A DNA stretch of 9,919 nucleotides from the NCBI GenBank assembly GCA_050014815.1, contig JBEKCP010000164.1:1-9919 (forward strand). Direction: 5' to 3'. Shown one piece after another: positions 1 through 6,727 of the stretch (the first letter of the stretch is position 1; each line of letters opens with the position of its first letter). Position numbers and translations under genes: made by a program. Below the pieces are notes generated by a model. It had not been told where the DNA came from and made no database searches. It worked only from the letters and a program-made list of their open reading frames with translations. This DNA comes from JBEKCP01 sp050014815. GTDB taxonomy: Bacteria; Planctomycetota; Planctomycetia; Pirellulales; Thermoguttaceae.

Positions 1-70
1 CGGCAGGAGGTACATCGGTTTCCAAGTCTCTTTCGGAGAGGGACATCATCCACCTTCCAGTTTACCGCCG

Positions 71-96
71 TAGCCGCGGATGTACATCCGCGGCTA
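71..96. repeat. perfect 26-bp palindrome
   Basis: The half-site TAGCCGCGGATGT (71-83) is followed directly by its exact reverse complement (84-96), with no loop bases. As RNA it would form a strong GC-rich hairpin, but it is not followed by a T run, so it is not a standard intrinsic terminator. A small dispersed palindromic element or a dimeric protein-binding site are both possible. I recall similar palindromes between genes in planctomycete genomes, but could not check. Confidence 0.75.
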
Positions 97-390
97 TTAT
101 CCCCTGACCCACGACCAAAGCTCCGCATCTTATCTATTCATCGCATTTTCTCGCCAACCTGCCATCTATGAAACCGGCCGACCGTAGAACCCCGCGATTG
201 GCCCATTACTCGCTGGACTATGCAGTGCGGGCGATTACAATAGAACCTCCGTGGCCATGCGCACTTGTCCCGGGACGGCTTCCAGCCGCGAAGCAGACTC
301 GCCGTAAACGGAATCCCTTGCCAAATGCCGCTCCGCCGCCGTGCGGTGGCAATTGGGTGGTAGAATTTCGTGGCTTTCGCTGGCGGAGTG

Positions 391-399
391 TGGCATAAT
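391..399 (+). promoter_or_regulatory. putative extended -10 promoter of the sigma factor gene
   Basis: TGG followed directly by CATAAT (394-399) fits an extended -10 element: TG, one base, then a hexamer matching TATAAT at five of six positions. The hexamer 17 bases upstream (371-376, TGGCTT) is a poor -35, as is common for extended -10 promoters. Transcription would start near 406 and leave a leader of about 40 nt before the TTG start at 446. Region 2.4 of the encoded sigma factor is close to the RpoD consensus, so autoregulation is possible but only inferred. Confidence 0.4.
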
Positions 400-433
400 G
401 ATAGATTAGGGAGAGACTTGTTCGTCTTGATTG

Positions 434-440
434 AGGAGGA
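434..440 (+). promoter_or_regulatory. ribosome binding site deciding the sigma factor start
   Basis: AGGAGGA lies 5 nt upstream of TTG 446 and within the reading frame of the earlier TTG at 431. A near-perfect anti-SD match at this spacing favours TTG 446. Confidence 0.7.
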
Positions 441-445
441 CTGCA

Positions 446-2029
446 TTGTACGACGCATTGCTCGACGAATTGGATGACGATGCGACTGCGCGCCCGGAGG
501 AGGTGATCGAGGATCTCGCGGAAGAGGCGGTAACGGGCTTCGAGGACGTCGAGGACGACCTCATCCGGGCTGTCCCGGACCTGTCGGTCGAGCTCGAGGA
601 GTTGGAGTTGGACGTCAGTGTGGACGGGTTGTTGGAGGGCGTCGAGAGCGAGGATTCTTCCTGGTCGGACGATCCGGTGCGGATGTACCTGACGCAGATG
701 GGCGAGATCCCGCTCTTGACGCGCCAGGAAGAAGTGACGTTGGCGCGGCAGATCGAGATGACCCGCTCGCAGTTTCGCCGCCGGGTCCTGGCGTGCGACT
801 ACGTGATGCAGACGGCGGTGAAGGTGTTGCGGCACGTCCATGACGGCGATCTCCCGTTCGACCGCACGGTGCAGGTGTCGGTGACGGACCAGTTGGAGAA
901 GGGGCAGATTTTGGGGCGGCTGCCGGCCAACCTGCGGACGCTCGAAACGTTGCTGAAGCGGAACCAGCACGACTACCACGTGACGACCAGCCGTTCGCGG
1001 ACGGCGTCGCAGCGCCGCGCCGCGTGGCGCCGCTTGGGCCGCCGCCGGAGGCGCGCCGTCCGGTTGATCGAGGAACTCGGCCTGCGGACGCAGCGCATCG
1101 AGCCGATGATCAAGACGCTCGAGGAGTTCAGCCGGCGGGTGGACGAGCTGAACAGCCGCATCGCCGAGCACCGCAAGCAGAAGGGCCGCCCCCGCCAGCG
1201 CGAGCCCTGGCTGGCCGAGTACCGCAGCATTCTCCGCGCCACGCAGGAGTCGCCCACCAGCCTCCGCAACCGCGTCGCCTACCTGAAGCAGACCTATGCC
1301 CTCTACCAGGACGCGAAACGCGGCCTCTCGGAAGGGAACCTGCGGCTGGTCGTCTCGATCGCCAAGAAGTACCGCAACCGGGGCCTGAGCTTCCTGGACC
1401 TGATCCAGGAAGGGAACGCCGGCCTGATGCGCGCGGTCGATAAATTCGAGTACCGCCGCGGCTTCAAGTTCTGCACCTACGCCACCTGGTGGATCCGGCA
1501 GGCCATTACCCGCGCCGTCGCCGATCAGAGCCGCACGATCCGCATCCCCGTCCACATGGTCGAGACGATGTCGAAGGTGCGGAGCGTGTCGCGGAAACTC
1601 CAGCAGCAAGGGGGCCGCGAACCCACGATCGAGGAAATCGCCCGCGCCTCCGAGACCTGCGTGGACGAGGCCCGCCGGGTGCTGGCCATGAGCCGCTATC
1701 CGATCAGCCTCGACCGGCCGGTGGGCAACAGCGAGGACAGTCACTTCGGCGATCTCCTGCCCGACACCACCACCAAGAACCCGGCCATCGGCGCCACCCA
1801 CGGCATGCTCCGCCACCGGATCAACAAGGTCCTCAAGACGCTCAGCTACCGGGAGCGGGAGATCATCAAGCTCCGCTACGGCCTGGGCGACGGCTACAGT
1901 TACACGCTCGAGGAAGTGGGCCATATCTTCAAGGTCACCCGGGAGCGGATCCGCCAGATCGAAGCGAAGGCCGTCCGCAAGCTCCAGCAGCCCAGCCGCA
2001 GCCAGGAGCTCGTCGGCTTCCTGGACTAA
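446..2029 (+). CDS. rpoD: RNA polymerase primary-type sigma factor (RpoD/SigA family)
   Basis: This is a sigma-70 family factor that directs RNA polymerase to promoters. I place the start at TTG 446 because AGGAGGA (434-440) lies 5 nt before it; the earlier in-frame TTG at 431 would put that ribosome site inside the gene. The product is 527 aa. An acidic N-terminus (about 1-74) stands in for region 1.1. Region 1.2 (75-107) begins with the DPVRMYL motif. A long non-conserved region (108-295) contains a dense arginine patch near 183-206. Region 2 (297-385) has the WWIRQAITRAVADQ and RTIRIPVHM blocks. Region 3 follows, including a SEDSHFGDLLPD finger like the SEDSHLGD of other RpoD proteins. Region 4 (465-515) ends with the helix-turn-helix around VTRERIRQIEAKA, and the tail SRSQELVGFLD resembles other RpoD proteins. 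Planctomycetes often carry several RpoD-like factors, so whether this is the housekeeping one is open. Confidence 0.92.
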   Translation: MYDALLDELDDDATARPEEVIEDLAEEAVTGFEDVEDDLIRAVPDLSVELEELELDVSVDGLLEGVESEDSSWSDDPVRMYLTQMGEIPLLTRQEEVTLARQIEMTRSQFRRRVLACDYVMQTAVKVLRHVHDGDLPFDRTVQVSVTDQLEKGQILGRLPANLRTLETLLKRNQHDYHVTTSRSRTASQRRAAWRRLGRRRRRAVRLIEELGLRTQRIEPMIKTLEEFSRRVDELNSRIAEHRKQKGRPRQREPWLAEYRSILRATQESPTSLRNRVAYLKQTYALYQDAKRGLSEGNLRLVVSIAKKYRNRGLSFLDLIQEGNAGLMRAVDKFEYRRGFKFCTYATWWIRQAITRAVADQSRTIRIPVHMVETMSKVRSVSRKLQQQGGREPTIEEIARASETCVDEARRVLAMSRYPISLDRPVGNSEDSHFGDLLPDTTTKNPAIGATHGMLRHRINKVLKTLSYREREIIKLRYGLGDGYSYTLEEVGHIFKVTRERIRQIEAKAVRKLQQPSRSQELVGFLD

Positions 2030-2035
2030 CAAGCG

Positions 2036-2133
2036 ATTTTGGATTTTGGATTTGAGATTTTGGATTCACGCCAATCCAAAACCGGCAATCCAAAATCTGG
2101 CCCCTGACCCCTGGCCCCTGACCCCTGACCCCT
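2036..2133. repeat. low-complexity spacer: GGATTTTGG hairpin plus CCCCTGA heptamer tandem repeat
   Basis: Between the sigma factor and bioD lies a GGATTTTGG-rich stretch (about 2036-2066). Its part AGATTTTGGATT (2055-2066) is the perfect inverted partner of AATCCAAAATCT (2087-2098), with a 20-nt loop that holds a second copy of AATCCAAAA. It is followed directly by 4.7 copies of the heptamer CCCCTGA (2101-2133; the second copy is CCCCTGG). No T run follows the hairpin, so it is not a classical terminator. I recall both elements from planctomycete intergenic regions. The heptamer array extends into the bioD reading frame. Confidence 0.85.
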
Positions 2134-2835
2134 CGCGGCCTCTTCATCACCGGGACCGACACGGCCGTGGGCAAGACCTACGTGGCGGCGATGATCGCCC
2201 GCTGGCTCGTGGCGGCGGGCCACAAAGTCGGTGTCTACAAGCCGGTGGCCAGCGGTTGCTCGCGTCGCCGGGGGCAGCTCGTTTCCGAAGACGCCGTGGC
2301 GCTGTGGGAAGCGGCCGGCCGGCCGGGAGGAAGGCTGGTCCGCGTCTGTCCGCAGCGATTCGGGGCACCCGTGGCCCCCCACCTGGCCGCCCGCGCGGAA
2401 GGCAAACGCCTGGACCCCAAGCGACTCCGCCGCGGCCTCGACTTCTGGCTGACCCGGAGCGAGATCGTCCTGGTCGAAGGGGTGGGCGGGCTTTTGTCGC
2501 CGCTGGGCGAAGAGGAGTACGTGGCCGACCTCGCCCGCGATTTCGGCTTCCCGCTCGTGGTCGTTTCCAAGAACGTGCTGGGGACGATCAACGCCACGCT
2601 CCAGACGCTCGTCACTGCTGCCGCCTTTCGGGAGGGCCTGCCGGTGGCGGGGGTCGTGCTGAACCACCCCGTGCCGCCCGCCGCCGCCGACCCCAGCCTG
2701 GCGACCAACCGCCGGGAGCTGGCCTCCCGGTGCGTCCCGCCCCTATTGGCCGAAGTGGCCTACGGGGCGGACCGCTTCGACCCGGACGTGGACTGGTGGC
2801 GGCTGGCCCGGCAAGCAGGGGGTGGCTTGACTTAA
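2125..2835 (+). CDS. bioD: dethiobiotin synthetase (ATP-dependent)
   Basis: BioD closes the ureido ring of dethiobiotin from 7,8-diaminopelargonate, CO2 and ATP, the penultimate step of biotin synthesis, in the cytoplasm. The 236-aa reading from CTG 2125 matches the usual length of about 225-240. The Walker A loop GTDTAVGKT is at residues 10-18, the KPVASG motif at 39-44, the VLVEGVGGLLSPL active-site stretch near the middle, and VVVSKNVLGTINATL and GVVLNHP match the later nucleotide-site blocks. The frame is closed by TGA at 2119-2121. The first ATG/GTG/TTG in frame is GTG 2167, which lies inside the Walker A loop and would destroy it. CTG 2125, in the CCCCTGA repeat, is therefore the only plausible start, and it has no clear ribosome site. 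The gene may be poorly translated or may have lost its original start. No other biotin gene is in the window. The BON gene follows after 24 nt. Confidence 0.85.
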   Translation: MTPRGLFITGTDTAVGKTYVAAMIARWLVAAGHKVGVYKPVASGCSRRRGQLVSEDAVALWEAAGRPGGRLVRVCPQRFGAPVAPHLAARAEGKRLDPKRLRRGLDFWLTRSEIVLVEGVGGLLSPLGEEEYVADLARDFGFPLVVVSKNVLGTINATLQTLVTAAAFREGLPVAGVVLNHPVPPAAADPSLATNRRELASRCVPPLLAEVAYGADRFDPDVDWWRLARQAGGGLT

Positions 2836-2859
2836 CGCCCTGCGCCGATACGTTAGAGA

Positions 2860-3105
2860 GTGATGGAATGCCACGGCAATTCTGACAACCTCCTGAGCGA
2901 CCGCGGGATCGTCAGGTCCGCCAAGGAGCGAATCGCCCGAATTCCGCACTTGACCCTCCAGCGGATCTGGTGCGAGTATGATGGGGGCACGCTCTTCCTT
3001 CGCGGGCAGGTGCCCAGCTTCTATTACAAGCAGCTCGCCCAGGAGGCCGTCAGCGACCTCGACGATGTGCGATTGATCGCCAACGAGATCGAGGTGGTGT
3101 GGTGA
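2860..3105 (+). CDS. small BON-domain protein
   Basis: An 81-aa protein (or 80 aa from ATG 2863) that is almost entirely one BON domain, a small alpha-beta fold thought to bind phospholipid or help assemble envelope and secretion proteins. It shows the expected layout: a helix with KERIARIPHLTLQRIWC, a beta strand with a glycine turn (GGTLFLRGQVPSFYYKQLAQ), a second helix, then the closing VRLIANEIEV strand. There is no signal peptide or lipobox, unlike OsmY or many secreted BON proteins, so it may be cytoplasmic or act with an unlinked partner. The start is GTG 2860 or the adjoining ATG 2863, preceded by a weak AGAGAG. The spacing after bioD suits co-transcription. The function is unknown beyond the domain. 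Confidence 0.8.
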   Translation: MMECHGNSDNLLSDRGIVRSAKERIARIPHLTLQRIWCEYDGGTLFLRGQVPSFYYKQLAQEAVSDLDDVRLIANEIEVVW

Positions 3106-3128
3106 GCCCGATCATTCGCGGCCGAACA

Positions 3129-3151
3129 CCAGCCCGAAGCGCGAGCGAGGG
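3129..3151 (+). repeat. dispersed-repeat-like element at a recombination scar
   Basis: The stretch that starts CCAGCCCGAAGC and ends GCGAGCGAGGG, right after the BON gene, resembles a short element I recall recurring across planctomycete genomes, where it yields spurious translations such as ARSASEG. It sits between the intact BON gene and the start of the inverted epimerase fragment, so it may mark or have seeded the rearrangement. Identity as a family repeat is from memory only. Confidence 0.45.
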
Positions 3152-3179
3152 AATTCACTACCGGAGTCCCTGTCAGCCG

Positions 3180-3413
3180 AGAAGCGCCATAGTGGCTGGC
3201 TGCCCATGTGGGATGGGTCTCGTCCAGCGGCCGATCGTCGAAGATCTTCTCGTGGACGGCGCATGTGGAAATGAACACGAACCGTCCGACATTAGCCCGC
3301 CGGGCGGCCTCAATCAGTTGCAGAGTGCCCAGCACGTTCTTCTCGACGAATTTCAGCACGTCGCCCTCGTTGCCGCGAAAGCCTCCGCCAGGATGGTACG
3401 CCGCCATGAGCAC
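3180..3413 (-). pseudogene. fragment of extended SDR / NAD-dependent epimerase-dehydratase
   Basis: Reading the - strand from about 3413 down to 3180 gives roughly 78 residues of the central part of an extended SDR such as a nucleotide-sugar epimerase: MAAYHPGGGFRGNE, then FVEKNVLGTLQLIEAARR (the long helix with the usual NVxGT motif), RFVFISTCAVH with the catalytic-type serine/threonine, DETHPTWAASHYGAS. The YxxxK catalytic motif is reached at YGAS, but the next codon reads R and the similarity stops, so the cut falls inside the active-site motif. The N-terminal Rossmann loop and the C-terminal substrate domain are absent on both sides. It is a gene remnant, inverted relative to its neighbours. 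Confidence 0.7.
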
Positions 3414-4049
3414 GAGTTGCAAGCCGCCGCTGCCGAGATCCGCGGCAGGACTTCTGCCCGGGTGGAATACGTCGTGGCCGACATGACCTGTCGCGACGAC
3501 GTCCGCCGCCTGGCCGACACCGCCGTGGCCGCCATGGGCAAGATCGACATCCTGGTCAACAACGCAGGGTTCAACATCCCACAGGCCATCGACCAGATCC
3601 GCGACGAGGACTGGGACCGCCTGGTGGAGTTGAACCTGACCAGTTGCATGGCCCTGACCCGCGCGGTGGTGCCGGGCATGAAAGAGCGGCGGTGGGGGCG
3701 GGTCATCCACATCTCGTCGATCATGGGGCTAGCCAGCACGGCCGAGCGGAACGCCTACTCGGCCACCAAGGCGGCACTGCTGGGCCTGGCCCGCGCCAGT
3801 GCCCTCGATCTGGGGCCCTACGGCATCACGGTCAACTGCATCGCTCCGGGGCCGTTCGCCACGGAGATGCCAATGTCTATCCTCAGCGAGGAGCAGAAAG
3901 CGGCCTTGGCGGCCCGCACGGCCCTGGGCCGCTGGGCCCGCCCGGAGGAGCTTGCCGGGCCTGCCCTCTTGCTGGCCAGCGAGGCGGGCAGCTATATCAC
4001 GGGGGCCGTGTTGGTGGTTGACGGCGGGGCAACGGCAAGCGTGTTTTGA
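3393..4049 (+). pseudogene. N-terminally truncated classical SDR oxidoreductase
   Basis: From about codon HEHELQ (3405 on) the sequence is a clear FabG-type short-chain dehydrogenase: ADMTCRDDVRR, the NNAG motif, the catalytic serine in VIHISSIMG, the YSATK motif (YxxxK), NCIAPGPFATEM, and the C-terminal GAVLVVDGG. What is missing is the first 35-40 residues with the TGxxxGxG dinucleotide loop; upstream lies the inverted epimerase fragment instead. A 218-aa product could begin at ATG 3393, and the frame is open by chance back to GTG 3099 (316 aa), but neither supplies a nucleotide-binding motif. I therefore call it a pseudogene. Before truncation it may have been a sugar or acyl SDR; the polysaccharide genes that follow after 49 nt fit a sugar substrate, but that is only inference. 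Confidence 0.75.
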
Positions 4050-4098
4050 GCCACGGCCCGGGCAGACCGGGATAATGGGCGGGGGGAGGAACCCGGCA

Positions 4099-5055
4099 GT
4101 GAACCCGAAGAATCTGATCTGGTCGGCGATAGCGGGTCTGTTGACTTGTGCGGCGTCCCAGTTCGCCGCCGCGCAGCCCGGCAGTCAGGGCGACGAAACG
4201 TCTGGACCCTATCCGCGGCTGGTCACTGCCCAGACGCGGGCCGACCGCCACGTGTTGGCCGCCCTGGAAAGGCCCGGCAAGGTCTTTTTCCACGACGATT
4301 TTGAGTCGCCCGAATCGCTCGCGAAGTATTTCGAGGTCCGGGGCCTGAAGGAAGGCCGGGCGAAGCTGGTGACCGGCCCGATGCTGGCCCACTCGGGCAA
4401 GGGCGCGATCCAGTTCACCGCCGTAGCCCGGGACGGTCGCGAATCGGGGGCGGGGGCCAGCGGCTGGTTCGGCCCGGAAGGCTACGACCGGGTCTACTTC
4501 CGTCGCTATATCAAGTTCGCGGCCGACTACGACCAAGGCAATCTGAACCATGTCGGCGGCGGGCTGGCCGCGGTGGTCGGCACGGATCGCTGGCGGGCGA
4601 TGGGCTCGGCCGGCATCCGTCCCCTCGGCGACGACCATTTCAACAGCGCCTTCGAGCCGTGGCGCGACTGGGACCGGCTGCCCGCCCCCGGCTACATGTT
4701 CCTCTACACCTACTGGATGGACATGCGGCGCGACCCGGACGGCCATTACTGGGGCAACATGCTCGGGCCGTCCCAAGACGAGCGGATCGTACTCCAGCGA
4801 GACCGCTGGTACTGCCTGGAGCACATGATCCAGGTCAACGACGTGGGCAAGGCCAACGGCGAGCTGGCCGCCTGGATCGACGGCAAGCTCTACATCTATT
4901 ACAAGGGCTTCCGGTGGCGCACCAACGCCGACGTGAAGCTGAAGCGGTTCGACATCGGCGTCTACGTCCACCAGGCGAAGAGAGACAACACGGTTTGGTA
5001 CGACGACGTGGTGCTATCAACCGGGTACATTGGCCCGGTCAAGAGACCTGATTGA
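4099..5055 (+). CDS. secreted concanavalin-like protein, polysaccharide lyase 14-like
   Basis: A 318-aa exported protein. I prefer GTG 4099 because GGAGG lies about 9 nt before it; ATG 4075 would add eight residues ahead of the signal peptide. The signal peptide is MNPKNLIWSAIAGLLTCAAS followed by a likely cleavage after FAAA. The domain opens with FHDDFE near residue 65, a common start for beta-sandwich lectin-like modules, and its C-terminal third (from W237) reads WYCLEHMIQVND, GELAAWIDGKLYIYYKG, a block with IGVYVHQAKRDNTVWYDDVVLS, which resembles the PL14 / heparin-lyase I-like jelly-roll layout where a ligand-wrapping sheet ends in a YDDVVLS strand. It probably binds or cleaves an acidic or neutral polysaccharide outside the cytoplasm; I cannot confirm catalytic residues. 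It ends 16 nt before the glycoside hydrolase gene, so the two are very likely one operon. A non-catalytic lectin is the alternative. Confidence 0.65.
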   Translation: MNPKNLIWSAIAGLLTCAASQFAAAQPGSQGDETSGPYPRLVTAQTRADRHVLAALERPGKVFFHDDFESPESLAKYFEVRGLKEGRAKLVTGPMLAHSGKGAIQFTAVARDGRESGAGASGWFGPEGYDRVYFRRYIKFAADYDQGNLNHVGGGLAAVVGTDRWRAMGSAGIRPLGDDHFNSAFEPWRDWDRLPAPGYMFLYTYWMDMRRDPDGHYWGNMLGPSQDERIVLQRDRWYCLEHMIQVNDVGKANGELAAWIDGKLYIYYKGFRWRTNADVKLKRFDIGVYVHQAKRDNTVWYDDVVLSTGYIGPVKRPD

Positions 5056-5071
5056 TCGCGAGGATCATCCG

Positions 5072-6619
5072 ATGAAGTGTCGTTTGCGACGTTTGTCCCT
5101 TGTTTGCTGCGGGCTGCTGTTGCTTGCGGTATACAGCCCGGGCGATTCTTGGCTATCGGTGGCATGGTCCGCGGAACCGGGTGCGGCTGTTGAGCCACGC
5201 AAGATGCAGGGACCGACTTCGATCCGCTTCGACATCGGCCGGCCCGACGACACCCTGTACTTCGGAGCGTTCCAGGGTTTCGGCGTTGAGTGGGACCCAT
5301 TCTTTTGGAACGACAACAACCGCCGCCGGGGCACCGACGATGCCGGCTGGAAACTGATTACCGAGCGGCTCAAGGCCCTTCGCGTGCCGATCGTCCGCAT
5401 GATGTTTCAGCTCTCCTGGTGTCAGCGGGACCCTGACCTGAAACAATGGGATTGGGACAACCCGCAAGTCAAGTCAGCCCTCCGTTACCTCGACTTCTGT
5501 CAGGCCAACGATGTCCATGTCGTTTTGACCGACTGGGGCTGGTCAGCGGGCAGGGGCCGGGGGCGGCTCTACGAGAAACCCGATGATCCGCGGTTTGCCA
5601 ACGGGATTGCCGCGTACCTTCACGAGTTGATCGTCCGCCGCGGTTATACCTGCATCAAGTACCTGGTCGTGGGCAACGAACCGGATAACGAACTGGCCAA
5701 GTGGCACTCTCACCCCACCTACGTGGCGATGTACCGGAACGTGGACCATGCCTTGCGAAAGGAAGACATCCGGGATCGCGTGAAGCTCACCGGCCCGGAC
5801 ATGGCCGGCCAGTGGGAGTTCATGCGCAAGAGCATCGACGCCATGAAGGACGTCTTGGACGCCTACGACTTTCACCGCTATGCTTCCTGGGAGGAGACGG
5901 CCAATCACGACCTGCCAGGCACGTGGGAAAGCCTGTGGAGCCACCTCGACCTCTGGCGGGGTGAGGTGCTGCGGCGCGACCTGGCCGGGGCCCGAAAACC
6001 GCTTCTGGTCACTGAGATAGGCAGTGCCGGCGGTAGCACGAACGAGCAACCGAAGATCGACACCTTCGACTACGGCCTGCACATGGCCGACTACGGCACG
6101 ACCCTGTTGACAACCCGCATCCAGGCCGGCATCGCCTGGACGGCCCACGACGTCTACTACTTCGACGGCGACCAGTTCATGCGGTGGGGCATGTGGCAGT
6201 ATCGCGACAAGGACTGGAGTCTGCGGCCGTGGTCCCAAGCCTACGGCCTCTTGATCCGCCACGCACCGCGGGGAAGCATCTGCGCGCCAGTGAACGGGAC
6301 GCCGCCCAAGACGCCGGCGCTGAGTCCCTGCCGCTGCGCGGCCTTGGTACGTCCCGGCGGCGGGTGGAACGTCTTCCTCGTCAACCGTGCCGACCACGGC
6401 ATTTCAGCCGATCTCGTGCTGCCCGAAGCGCCGAAGGCGGGTTTTGCCCTCTATCGCTTCGACCAGAAGTCCCTGGAGCAGAACCTGGACCGGATTGATC
6501 TGCTGCCAGTCGGCACCCTCTCATCGGCACAAAGGCTCCAGGTCCTTCTGCCGCCGAGGAGTTTTATGGTGCTCGTGGAAAAACAGGAACCGGTTACCAC
6601 TCCCCAGTCCAGTAGGTGA
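5072..6619 (+). CDS. secreted clan GH-A glycoside hydrolase (family not assigned)
   Basis: A 515-aa exported TIM-barrel hydrolase. The start ATG 5072 has AGGA 7 nt upstream; an upstream in-frame start would overlap the preceding gene and spoil the signal peptide. The signal peptide has an RRL n-region, a leucine-rich core and likely cleavage near WSA/EPG. The barrel starts with FGAFQGFGVEWDPFFW, and continues through LRVPIVRMM and VVLTDWGW. Strand 4 carries VVGNEPDNE with the acid/base candidate E203 in an NEP motif; strand 7 carries LLVTEIGS with the nucleophile candidate E315. DFHRYA and IAWTAHDVYYF match other clan A barrel strands. A small C-terminal beta domain (about 430-505) closes it. 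This predicts a retaining endo- or exo-glycosidase. The family (GH5, GH30, GH39 or an unclassified one) and the substrate cannot be read from sequence. Confidence 0.75.
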   Translation: MKCRLRRLSLVCCGLLLLAVYSPGDSWLSVAWSAEPGAAVEPRKMQGPTSIRFDIGRPDDTLYFGAFQGFGVEWDPFFWNDNNRRRGTDDAGWKLITERLKALRVPIVRMMFQLSWCQRDPDLKQWDWDNPQVKSALRYLDFCQANDVHVVLTDWGWSAGRGRGRLYEKPDDPRFANGIAAYLHELIVRRGYTCIKYLVVGNEPDNELAKWHSHPTYVAMYRNVDHALRKEDIRDRVKLTGPDMAGQWEFMRKSIDAMKDVLDAYDFHRYASWEETANHDLPGTWESLWSHLDLWRGEVLRRDLAGARKPLLVTEIGSAGGSTNEQPKIDTFDYGLHMADYGTTLLTTRIQAGIAWTAHDVYYFDGDQFMRWGMWQYRDKDWSLRPWSQAYGLLIRHAPRGSICAPVNGTPPKTPALSPCRCAALVRPGGGWNVFLVNRADHGISADLVLPEAPKAGFALYRFDQKSLEQNLDRIDLLPVGTLSSAQRLQVLLPPRSFMVLVEKQEPVTTPQSSR

Positions 6620-6727
6620 CATCCATGAGGTTCGTTCCGAGGCGAGGCGAGGCGGAAAAGGCCCTCGACAAGTAATAGAAATAGGTTCGCTGGCCGGTCA
6701 AGTCGGAGGGCGAGCAAGGAGCGTCTC

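Larger units (their letters stand above)
1..430. other. non-coding leader region upstream of sigma factor
   Basis: I find no credible gene here. Short open frames exist on both strands, but they have no ribosome site, no recognisable domain and Arg/Pro-rich out-of-frame composition. The region holds a perfect 26-bp palindrome at 71-96, a small GC-rich hairpin (stem 335-340 with 345-350, one G-U pair, loop GTGC), a TACAAT hexamer at 236-241 without a good -35 partner, and the better promoter candidate at 391-399. The first 60 bases could be the end of a neighbour outside the window, but nothing identifies it. Confidence 0.6.

Noticed and set aside
71..96. Intrinsic terminator from the 26-bp palindrome
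   Set aside because: The stem is strong, but no T run follows on either strand.
168..398. A 76-aa + strand open frame in the leader region
   Set aside because: It has no ribosome site, a random-looking composition, and its end overlaps the best promoter candidate.
218..2032. A 604-aa open frame on the - strand covering the sigma factor gene
   Set aside because: It is antisense to a clear sigma-70 gene; its composition (Ala/Leu/Arg/His-rich, no domain) is typical of the mirror frame of a high-GC gene.
2101..2133. CRISPR array or telomere-like array from the CCCCTGA repeats
   Set aside because: The units are 7 bp and directly tandem with no spacers, and the array is short and internal.
2046..2885. 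A 279-aa + strand open frame overlapping bioD
   Set aside because: It is a Pro/Arg/Gly-rich out-of-frame reading through the repeat and bioD, with no domain, while the bioD frame carries all the family motifs.
3997..4971. A 324-aa - strand open frame under the PL14-like gene
   Set aside because: It has no ribosome site and no domain, and the + strand reading has a signal peptide and ordered family motifs.
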